Shown: positions 46,636 to 55,800 of the stretch, one piece after another | Numbering within the stretch: position 1 is the stretch's first letter | Layout of the letters: the number at the start of each line of letters is the position of its first letter | Source: Parabacteroides goldsteinii | GTDB lineage: Bacteria > Bacteroidota > Bacteroidia > Bacteroidales > Tannerellaceae | DNA: 64,000 bases | Assembly: GCF_015550595.1 (NCBI RefSeq) | Contig: NZ_JADNBB010000013.1 | Location: 1 to 64,000, forward strand | Reading direction: 5' to 3' | Notes under the pieces: generated by a model | What the model saw: only the letters and a program-made list of their open reading frames with translations | Told to the model about the DNA's origin: nothing | The model's database searches: none | Translations under genes and position numbers: made by a program

Positions 46636-47226
46636 CTATTCTTCTTCCTGTTCCTTTTGTTTGATCCACTCTTCGGCTACTTCTACAAGCGACTCGTACC
46701 ATTTCTGCCCGAATTTGCGGGTGAGAGGTTCTTTGAGGAATTTGTATAGAGGCAGATTTTCCTTTCGCCCCAGTATCTCTGCGGCTTTACAAATCTTCCA
46801 GCGATCGTAGTTGACAGCACGGAAGTCTCTGTATTGTGTGACGCGCACCGGATAAAGGTGGCAGGATACCGGCTTGTAGAAAGATATTTTTCCTTCGCGA
46901 TAGGCCTTTTCGATGGCACATTTGCAGGTACCGTCATTGTCATAACAGGTGAATACACAGTCTTTACCGTTGACGATGGACGTGACGATATCGCCTTCAC
47001 AATCGATGAAGGCAACACCTTGTTTCTTTATGATTTCCTGCGCTTCCGGGGCCAGGTCGTCCCAGATAACCGGGAGTACTTTCTCCAGTTCTGCTATTTC
47101 TTTTTTGTCTAATGGGGCTCCTGAGTCGCCTTCTACGCAGCAAATACCTTTGCATTGGCTGAGGTCGCAGAGAAACTTGGCTTCAATCAGGTCGAGACTA
47201 ACCAGGGTGTCTTCTATTTGGATCAT
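46636..47226 (-). CDS. DUF3109-family Cys-rich protein
   Basis: The 196-residue protein has clustered cysteines: CDLSQCKGICCVEGD near residue 20, CYDNDGTCKCAIEKAY near 100 and CHLYPVRVTQY near 122. They suggest a bound metal or iron-sulfur cluster. It resembles the DUF3109 family, common in Bacteroidetes and of unknown function. The chosen start (47226, MIQIEDTLV) leaves out 18 codons that would be read through a repeat element. It converges with glsB, 2 bases apart, so the transcripts overlap. Confidence 0.8.
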   Translation of the reverse strand: MIQIEDTLVSLDLIEAKFLCDLSQCKGICCVEGDSGAPLDKKEIAELEKVLPVIWDDLAPEAQEIIKKQGVAFIDCEGDIVTSIVNGKDCVFTCYDNDGTCKCAIEKAYREGKISFYKPVSCHLYPVRVTQYRDFRAVNYDRWKICKAAEILGRKENLPLYKFLKEPLTRKFGQKWYESLVEVAEEWIKQKEQEEE

Positions 47227-47227
47227 T

Positions 47228-47337
47228 TCAGTTGAGAGTTGAGAAGTGATAGTTGACAGATAAGAAATGACAGTTAACAATTATTCCCTCCTCTTTGTGG
47301 AGTAATAACTGTCAACTGTCACTTATCAACTGTCAAC
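47228..47337. repeat. Dispersed TGTCAACTGTCA-type inverted repeat element (second copy)
   Basis: Left-arm units (TTGAGAGTTGAGAAGTGAT, GTTGACAGATAAGAAATGAC) face right-arm units (AACTGTCAACTGTCAC, TTATCAACTGTCAAC) across a loop of about 30 bases, with the same 14-base sub-period as at 1989-2090. It fills the gap between gpmI and the DUF3109-type gene. Confidence 0.75.
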
Positions 47338-47349
47338 TAATAAAAGTTG

Positions 47350-48873
47350 TTATTTAATTAAAGATTTGCCTGTCATTTCTTTCGGCTGCTTCAATCCCAT
47401 GATGTGAAGGATAGAAGGAGCAACGTCTGCCAGGATACCGTCTTCTACTTTGGCATCTTTGTTTTCTGTTACGTAAACGAAAGGAACAGGGTTCAGCGAG
47501 TGAGCCGTGTTCGGTGTGCCGTCTTCGTTCAGAGCGTGGTCGGCATTACCGTGGTCGGCGATGATGATCACTTCGTAGTCGTTAGCCTTAGCAGCTTCAA
47601 CGGTGTCGTTCAGACAAGCGTCGATGGTTACGACTGCTTTTTCGATGGCTGAATAGATGCCGGTGTGGCCTACCATGTCGCCGTTTGCATAGTTACAAAC
47701 GATGTAGTCGTATTTCTTTGTATTGATGGCTTCTACCAGTTTGTCTTTCACTTCGAATGCACTCATTTCCGGTTTCAGGTCGTAAGTAGCTACTTTCGGA
47801 GACGGAACCAGGATACGGTCTTCACCATCGAACGGAGTTTCGCGTCCGCCGTTGAAGAAGAAAGTAACATGAGCATATTTCTCTGTTTCGGCAATGTGCA
47901 ACTGTGTTTTGCCAACTGATGCCAGGAATTCGCCCAGTGTATTTTCTACGTTGTCTTTGTCGAACAGGATGTGAACACCCTTGAAGCTTGCATCGTACGG
48001 AGTCATGCAGAAATACTGCAGGTTAGGAATAGTCTTCATTCCTGCTTCCGGCATATCCTGCTGAGTCAGAACGACTGTCAGTTCTTTGGCACGGTCGTTG
48101 CGGTAGTTGAAGAAGATAACTACGTCGCCTTCTTCGATAGTAGCTACCGGCTTACCGTTTTCTACGTGTACGATCGGTTTGATGAATTCATCCGTTACGC
48201 CCTCTGCGTATGATTCTTCCATGGCTTTTACCATGTCTTCAGCAGGTTTTCCTGTTCCGTTCACGATCAGGTCGTACGCTTCTTTCACGCGTTCCCAACG
48301 TTTGTCACGGTCCATTGCATAGTAACGGCCGATGATGGAAGCGATCTTACCGCCTGTTGTTTTCAGATGGTTTTCCAGTTGTTCGATGAAGCCTTTACCG
48401 CTTTTCGGGTCTGTGTCGCGACCGTCCATGAAGCAATGAACGTATGCTTTGTCCACTCCGTATTCTTTCGCGATATCAGCCAGTTTGAACAGGTGTTCCA
48501 ATGAGCTGTGCACACCACCGTCGGAAACCAGTCCCATGAAATGGATCTGTTTGCCGTTTTCTTTGGCGTAGCTGTAAGCACGTTTGATTTCCGGATTGTC
48601 GAGGATTGTATTCTGACGACAAGCGATATTGATCTTCACCAGGTCCTGGTAAACGATACGGCCTGCACCGATGTTCAGGTGACCTACTTCCGAGTTACCC
48701 ATCTGTCCGTCGGGTAAACCTACGTTTTCGCCGGAAGCCTGCAACTGAGAGTTAGGGTATGTTTTCAACAGATAATCCCAGTACGGAGTGGGAGTGTTGT
48801 AGATTACATCATCTTTACCACGGTCGCCGATTCCCCAGCCATCGCAGATCAATAAAAGTGCTTTCTTGCTCAT
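47350..48873 (-). CDS. gpmI: 2,3-bisphosphoglycerate-independent phosphoglycerate mutase
   Basis: The 507-residue alkaline-phosphatase-superfamily enzyme interconverts 3- and 2-phosphoglycerate in glycolysis. The metal-binding N-terminus is [15 protein letters not shown] and the catalytic Ser61 is in [18 protein letters not shown]. Further signatures are [16 protein letters not shown] and the late [20 protein letters not shown] 48873 is chosen because the conserved domain begins at once; an in-frame extension to 48936 crosses the promoter element at 48924. Confidence 0.97.
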   Translation of the reverse strand: MSKKALLLICDGWGIGDRGKDDVIYNTPTPYWDYLLKTYPNSQLQASGENVGLPDGQMGNSEVGHLNIGAGRIVYQDLVKINIACRQNTILDNPEIKRAYSYAKENGKQIHFMGLVSDGGVHSSLEHLFKLADIAKEYGVDKAYVHCFMDGRDTDPKSGKGFIEQLENHLKTTGGKIASIIGRYYAMDRDKRWERVKEAYDLIVNGTGKPAEDMVKAMEESYAEGVTDEFIKPIVHVENGKPVATIEEGDVVIFFNYRNDRAKELTVVLTQQDMPEAGMKTIPNLQYFCMTPYDASFKGVHILFDKDNVENTLGEFLASVGKTQLHIAETEKYAHVTFFFNGGRETPFDGEDRILVPSPKVATYDLKPEMSAFEVKDKLVEAINTKKYDYIVCNYANGDMVGHTGIYSAIEKAVVTIDACLNDTVEAAKANDYEVIIIADHGNADHALNEDGTPNTAHSLNPVPFVYVTENKDAKVEDGILADVAPSILHIMGLKQPKEMTGKSLIK

Positions 48874-48923
48874 GATTGCCTTATTTATATAGTTTATACT
48901 TATTAAATATCTAATACCGGGCG

Positions 48924-48931
48924 CAAAGATA
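48924..48931 (-). promoter_or_regulatory. Promoter -7 element of gpmI
   Basis: Minus strand TATCTTTG matches TAnnTTTG exactly. Transcription would start near 48917, giving a leader of about 44 bases before ATG 48873. No clear -33 box. Confidence 0.5.
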
Positions 48932-48968
48932 AGCATTTCTACCGTAATATTATTTCCCTTTAAAGTAT

Positions 48969-48976
48969 TACTTTTG
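48969..48976 (+). promoter_or_regulatory. Promoter -7 element of the YgjP-like gene
   Basis: TACTTTTG matches TAnnTTTG exactly and predicts a start near 48983, only two bases before ATG 48985. The message would be almost leaderless. The upstream in-frame GTG at 48976 would then be untranscribed. Confidence 0.5.
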
Positions 48977-48984
48977 TGGTAAAT

Positions 48985-49683
48985 ATGGAAAAGAAGATAT
49001 ACTACAACAATCTGGGAACCATCCTTCTCCGTACTACCCCGCGAGCAACCCGTTATACGCTGAAAATATCAAAGGGAATGATCACCGCCACTATGCCGGA
49101 AGGCGGGGATGAAGGACGGATGCTGTCTTTTATCGAAGAGAACAGGCAGAAGCTTCTCACGGCTTTGAAAAAGCATCCGGCACGCCCGTTGCTGGACGAG
49201 ACGACGCAGTTGCAGGCGACTACTTTCCGTGTAGAAATATTCCGTACAGACCGTAATAACTATTATATGACCTTGAAGGACGGGATACTTCGTATTGCTT
49301 GTCCGGCGGCAACCCGTTTCGAATCCGACAAAGTGCAGGAAATCTTGAAGGATTTGTTGGAGAAAGCACTCCGCCATGAGGCTAAACGACTACTTCCCGA
49401 CCGGTTGATGGCATTGGCCGACCGGTATCGCTTCACTTGTACAGGTGTACGGATCATGAACAGTAAGACCCGGTGGGGTAGTTGCAGTACACGTAAAACG
49501 ATCAATCTCTCTCTGTCCTTAATGTTGCTCCCCTGGCATCTGATCGATTATGTCTTGCTTCATGAACTCTGCCATACGGTGGAGATGAACCATAGCGACC
49601 GCTTCTGGAAACTTCTGAATGGTGTAACCGACAATAAGGCGCTCGCTTTGCGGAAGGAGTTGAAAGGTTATCACATGCTGTGA
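48985..49683 (+). CDS. YgjP-like zinc metalloprotease-fold protein
   Basis: The 232-residue protein has the YgjP/WLM-type metallopeptidase domain: [20 protein letters not shown] followed by [20 protein letters not shown]. The zinc ligands are His193 and His197, with catalytic Glu194. No signal peptide is present, so it is cytoplasmic. Substrates are not known for this family. ATG 48985 is preferred over the in-frame GTG at 48976, because the promoter element overlaps the latter. Confidence 0.88.
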   Translation: MEKKIYYNNLGTILLRTTPRATRYTLKISKGMITATMPEGGDEGRMLSFIEENRQKLLTALKKHPARPLLDETTQLQATTFRVEIFRTDRNNYYMTLKDGILRIACPAATRFESDKVQEILKDLLEKALRHEAKRLLPDRLMALADRYRFTCTGVRIMNSKTRWGSCSTRKTINLSLSLMLLPWHLIDYVLLHELCHTVEMNHSDRFWKLLNGVTDNKALALRKELKGYHML

Positions 49684-49738
49684 TCTGTCGTGTAAGCCTA
49701 CTCTATTGCTAATCTTTAGTTACCGGACAAAATGTTTT

Positions 49739-49840
49739 GCCACGCTGATGGCAGAGTTTTGCCATGCCCTTGGCAAAGTTGTGCCATCAGCGTGGCAAAA
49801 CTTTGTCATCGTCGTGGCAAGGTTGTGTCATAATGATGGC
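49739..49840. repeat. Five GCCA-N6-TGGC dyads with exact 22-bp period
   Basis: Fourteen-base dyads begin at 49739, 49761, 49783, 49805 and 49827, every 22 bases. The first three have GCCA-N6-TGGC and the last two GTCA-N6-TGGC. The 8-base spacers share a pattern close to AAAGTTGT, while the N6 centres vary. The array fills the gap between the convergent 3' ends of the YgjP-like gene and sprA, so it is not a promoter. There are no conserved direct repeats with unique spacers, so it is not a CRISPR. Confidence 0.85.
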
Positions 49841-49856
49841 AAAGCTCTGTTGATGC

Positions 49857-52800
49857 TTACTGTGCCAGCGAGAACCGGAGGGCAACACCGTAATTCGAGT
49901 TACTTGTCGGATAGGCTGCGTTAGATATTAGCGGTTCGTTAATCTGTAAATCGTAGAAGGCACGCACTGTCAAGGCGCGGCTCAATCCGTAATCGGCTGA
50001 GAACTGGATCGTCTTGGCTATGTTACCGCTGGTAGCTTGTGTAAAGCTATCCTCTATCTTACGGATCAGCGACTGCATTTTATTGTAAGAGAAGTCCAGG
50101 CGCACGGTCAGGTCATTGCTGAAGTCGCGTGTTTTCTTCATCTTCAATATCTTGTTGAACTCGGCGAACTTATACCCTAATCCGATCGTATACTTGTTTG
50201 AAAGTGCTTCTACGATCTGGTAGGAGGATATGTTCAGGTTCAGGTTACGGCTCGTTGCATAATCCATACGGATCGTAATATTGTTCAGCATGGTAGCATC
50301 GACACCTAATAGCGGGTTGAAGCTTTCGTTGAGGCTGACACTGGATATTTCGTATGGGGAAGACGGTATAGCCAGGTTATCCGAACCTTGTGTAAAGCCC
50401 ATGTTGCCACCCAATCCTGCGTCTACCCAGGTAGAATAGGAATTGTAGGCTCCGACATTATAGGTACAAACGTACTGGTGACTTAGCATTACGGTCTTGA
50501 AGTATTTCTTCACGGCCGGAATACGAACCAATCCGTCGTATGTGATACGCCAGTTCGGCAGCAGGCTGCGCAGGGCCGGGAAAGGAGACGACGAAATCTT
50601 GTTCGGATCTTTTCCAGTATAGGCTGACAGGAATGCCGGTATCAGCACGTCGGCCGAGTTTTTGTTGACACCGCCTGGTGTATAAGGTTGTCCTGCTTGT
50701 CCGTTTTCTGTCAGGAAGCCGCCCGAAGGATAGTTTGTGCCGCTATACTGGCTTTCAAGACGGTTGGCTATGATCTCACGGTTTTCGATAAACTTGTTGA
50801 ATGTTTCCGACGCATATCCGTTGTCGATATTACCGCTACCTTTAAAGAAACCTCTAAGACCGATGGTTGTCATAAGGAAGTTACCGCCTGTTTGTTCCGG
50901 CATGCCTGGATACATATATTGTATATCGGTACTGCGGGTATCTACCCGGTTGGCATTCAGGTCGATCTTCAAACCGGTGATAGGTTCGAGATTTGCCCGT
51001 ATGTTTAGGTTTTTTGCACTGCTCATTACGGCAGGCGTTATGTTGGTGGGGTTGTAGACCAGCCATTCTCGTTCGTTGGCATCTTCCAGGAACTGACGAT
51101 TTACGGCACCAAAGGCAAAGCCCAGACCAGGCGTCAGGCCGAACGGAGAACGTCCCTGACCGAAAATGTCACCGATCATCGGACGGAATCCGGGAACCAT
51201 CATACCATCGGTTGTCTGATATTGGATGTTGATACGACGTACCATCATCAGGAAGCGTGAAGCATGTTCGGCTGCCTTATACAAGAAGTCTTCGGTCGCT
51301 TTGGGGCCGGGTTTGATGGTTAGCTTCAGATGGGCAGTATCCTGATTGAGGATCATTACCTGTGCGTAGTTGATCGGTTTGTACTTGATTGAGTACACCT
51401 TCCCATCGGCTCCGCGTGCAGTGATACGTACCTTTTTGGTGAACATGCCGTGTTGAACGACTGTTCCGCTATCCATATTCAATTGTATGTCTTTTTCCAG
51501 TTTGATCTCTTTCTGCTCTTTCTTTTTGGTAGCCGTACGGGTGGCAGAGAACTTTTGGTTTACCTTTTTCAGGAATTTGTTCTTGTTATAGAGCGATAGC
51601 ATGTTCAAGCTGTTCTGTAAATCGAACTGTCGGTTGTTTTTGATAGTGTTACCGATCTCGTAATCGGATTCGACAACGGCCCCACGGTCCCAGTTGTACT
51701 GCGCGTTGTAGGTCAACGAGCTGTTTACCCAATCGAGTACGGGAATATACTGCAAAGGCAGGTTCCAGGTAACATTGAATGTCTGGTCGTACTTCAGCGG
51801 TGTACCCAGATCGGCGATACTTTGTTTTACAGAATCTTTCCATATTTGATATCCGTTCGGGTTCAACTCCTTGTTAACCTGTTGATACGGTTCTTCGATA
51901 CGGGCATTCGTACCGGAAGTGAATGTCATATTCAGATTGTTGGTGAAGTCCCAACGCAAGCTGAAAGCACGGTCCCAGTAGAAGTTTGAGCTGAAGGACG
52001 CTTCCGGCTTACTGCCTGTGTCTTCCAGGTCGCGCAACTGCAATTCGTAATAGTTACGCATCATGGCTGTCTGGAAACTGATGTTCGACGGAACATAGTT
52101 CAGGCTGAACTGTTTAGCATAACGGGTATATCCGTTATTCTTCTTTATCTTCTGGAACGGACGGAACGGTTTTACGTACGGTGTGTAACTATACGATAAG
52201 TTTCCACGGTAATCCTTCGTCGTTTCATATTCGGTTTCCGGATTCTGCGTTTTAGTCTGGCTGAAAGAGTAGCCGACCGAGAAGTTGGCCGGGTCGTAAG
52301 GCATCGGGTTCTTACTGCGGATATCCGCTTTCACGTTGTTGAACGAGATACTTTTGATCACGGTTTTGTCTACCGAGAAGTTCTTGATAGAGTCTTTTTC
52401 GGCTTTTGTCTCTACAGCATCGAGGGCATCGTTTAATTTGATATCCTGATCGAGCGGGTTATACTGAGGCTTGGTCATTTCTTTCGAGTAGGCATAGTAC
52501 ATCGGGATGCTGACTTTTGCTTTTTCCGGGAAGAATTTACCCCATTCGATATTGGTTGCTATGTTATATTGTGAGAAGTCGTCGATACGACGTTCGGATA
52601 ATGACTGGTCGAGTGCCCCGAAGCCGGCCGTTTCGATGCGTCCACCCACGTTGACTGTCCCCAGGTCGGATACGGCCACATTGAGGTTGGCATTGGCAGC
52701 CCATCCGCCTGACTCGTTGAAGTCGCTCAGGCGTAATTCGTTCACCCAAACTTCGGCACTCTTCACTGTATTCGATTTGTTACGAACACCGATCATGATG

Positions 52801-55800
52801 GTCTTCACTTCCGCTAGACTCGGGTTACCGACGATACTGATCGTATTGAGCATGTTGTTCGGATCAGGCATCGAATAAACGGTCTGGTAATTGACTCCGC
52901 TATCTCCTCTCCGCTTGGCAGCATTACGCTCCAACTTGAGGTTGGTCAGTGCTTCAAAGACGATGTTCATCGTGTTTGTCGTAGGATTCCAAACTTGATC
53001 TGCGGTAAAACGTATTCCATCTCCGGAACCATTACCGGTATAAGGAGTTAGCGTCAAGGGGACTTCGTATTCGTAGTAGTTGTTCTTATAATCGGATCCC
53101 AGACGAATGAAGACGGTCAGGTCGCCATTTGCTGGAGCATAAGGATCGAGGTCGCTTATCTTTTCTCCGTGGATGAACATCTGCATCTGTTTGTATTGGC
53201 GCAGATCGTAAGAGGTATTTTTATATACCGCACGTGCATCAAACGGTGATAGTTCAGTTACTTTCATCGACAAAGCCTGTTCGTTCTGACGTGCTAGCTG
53301 AGGCTGTCCGGTCATAAGTTCACGGCTCACTCCTGGAGGTGTTACGTAGTTGACGGGTTCACGCGAACTGTTCTCTTCGATGTTCACCGAAGATACTTCC
53401 AGTGTGGCATTAGACTTAACCGGCACTTTGGGATCGGACAAATCTTGTTCGTAAGAACGCCAGTCGCCGCGAACCAGTTCGAACGTAGCGAAACGAAGGA
53501 TGGTCGGCTGTTTGAAATTCGTCATGTATAGACGCATGAAACGAATGGTCTTGAAGTCGTTGATACTTCCGACACGACGATTGTATTTCTTGATAGGTAT
53601 TTTGAACTGATACCAGGTAACCCTTTCCTCCTTACTATTATTGGCATTGGTTCCATCCGGCAAGACTGGATAAGTTTCTTTTGTGCCTACAATATAGTTA
53701 GAACCTACTGTCAGTTCATTACGACGAATGGGAATTTTGTATTCGAAGTATTTTTCATTTTCGTTCATGGTATTATCCTGGTTCAGATCTTCTACATCCG
53801 GATTCTTTGAAGCGGAGGTGTCATATCTTTCTCCACTAGTGCCGGTTTCGGCGGAGTTTCCTTCAGTTCCGTTGTAGCGTTTGTAACGGTCGAGAATGCC
53901 TACCTGGTTGGCGTCGAGGTCTGAACCACGGTAATAATGGTATTTATCGGTACCAGGGTTTCTGAGGGGAGAGAATTCGTCACTCTCCATCTCTGAGATG
54001 ATATCAGGGTTCAGTTTCGTCTTCAGTTTCTCTATGAATTCCGCATAAGTAGGAAACTCCCGCTCTTCATCTGCGGACAGGCCATTCAGCCCGACATCCT
54101 GCTTGGAACGTGCTCCGGCAGTATTGTCGAAAGCGTATACAGTACTTTGCTGTTTAGGAACAAGTCCCCATACCGTGGAATCTACTTTGCTTCTGTCTCC
54201 ATCAACGGGTAAGCCATTTTCAAAGAACTTCCTTTCGTCTTTCAGTACGTCTTCGGATATTTCGCCAAGGTTGAAGTATAAGTCTCCACCGTTATTGGTG
54301 CCATTCTCATCTTCAAGGAACGGGTCGAGCATCCAAAATTCGATGTATTCGATATTGGCTGTTTCAAAGTCACTCTGATCGATTTTGCGCATTATTCCAC
54401 CCCAGCGCTTTTCCGGATTTTGTAATGTACCGTCGGAATTCACCAAATCGGCATCCAGGTTATACGGGCCACGTTCATTCGGGTAGAAGGCAAGGTTCAA
54501 TGCATTGATCGTACTGGTTTCATTATATCCCTGATCTTTGTCTGGAAACAATTCGGAAACCTGAATTTCACGGACATAATGATTGGATAACTGTTCTTTA
54601 TCATTCTTGATATAGGATGGTGCCTGGCTGGAGTTTCTACGGGTGAACAAACCGTCCACATAATACCAGGCCAGCAAGGCACGGTTTTTACCATATTCTA
54701 TATCGTTTACCAGTGAAGCTTCGGGGAACAAAGCGCTTGCCTTGTTATCGTCATACGGTGTACTGGCCAGTTTCCAGGGATAAGGGCTCAACAGGTCGAA
54801 ACCGCTTTGTGTCGACTCGAAATCATCTATATAAGAATAGCCTCCGTTTTCTTTGCTTTCGTAATGTCCGGCAATCAAGTGGGCAAACTCGGCGTTGAAT
54901 GAGATCTGGCTGGGTTTGGTCAGCGTAAGTAGCGGTAGCTTGTCAAACATATTGGTCAGCCACTGGCTTTCCCCTTTATAGGCTGTATTTAATCCCCATA
55001 GTGTATTCTTGATAGATTCTTCACCGATGACCGTTTTTGTAGTCAGAGGCATTTCCGACATGTGCATGATAGTAGCTCCCAACGAGAAATTAGGTGTGAA
55101 CTGGTAATTCAGGTCCAGCCCCATCATCGTTTTACGTTGCATGCTGTAAGCTGTCTGGTTTTCCAGTGATACGCTGACAGGTGTTCCTGCAGAGATGATA
55201 CTTTCATTCAGGATTGTAACTGTTCCTGATGTATAATCGACTGTATAGTCTACATTTTCGGTCAGTGTGGCTCCGGCGGCAGTTACGCGTACTGATCCGC
55301 GCGCTACGTTGCTGGCTCCCAGCTGTATTTCGGCGGCGGAAGAGGCTTTGTATTCTCCCGTCATCTTGAATTTGTTCTTTTCGGCTATCTGCCGGGCAAC
55401 TGTTTGCGTAGAGTCGTACAATTCCTGGAATACATATTTGTCGGCGACAGCCGCAGATATATTCTGCTCTATCATCTTTTTCTTCAGGCTGGAACCGAAC
55501 GGTTCGACGCTCGGGAAGATCACTCTACCCATATCTGCCTGGATCGTGTAGCCTTCTACGAAGTCGAAGAAACCATCGGCATGGGGTTCGTTCTGCGAAT
55601 TCAAACGGTCGGCACCCATGATCCGGATCCAGATCTGTTTTTTGTCTGTCGATTCCGGCAAATAGTTCAGGTAAGTACCTGTCGTATCGCTCTGATACAT
55701 CACATCCAGACGGAACTTTTCTTTCTGTACGGAATAAGCTCCCAGTGAATAGATGTTTTTCATCATCAGATCCCAATACTTCATGGCAGGTGACATCTCT

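Noticed and set aside
49739-49840. Array as a CRISPR
   Set aside because: Conserved parts are only 4-base dyad arms and an 8-base spacer, with a 22-base step far too short for repeat plus spacer; no cas genes are nearby.
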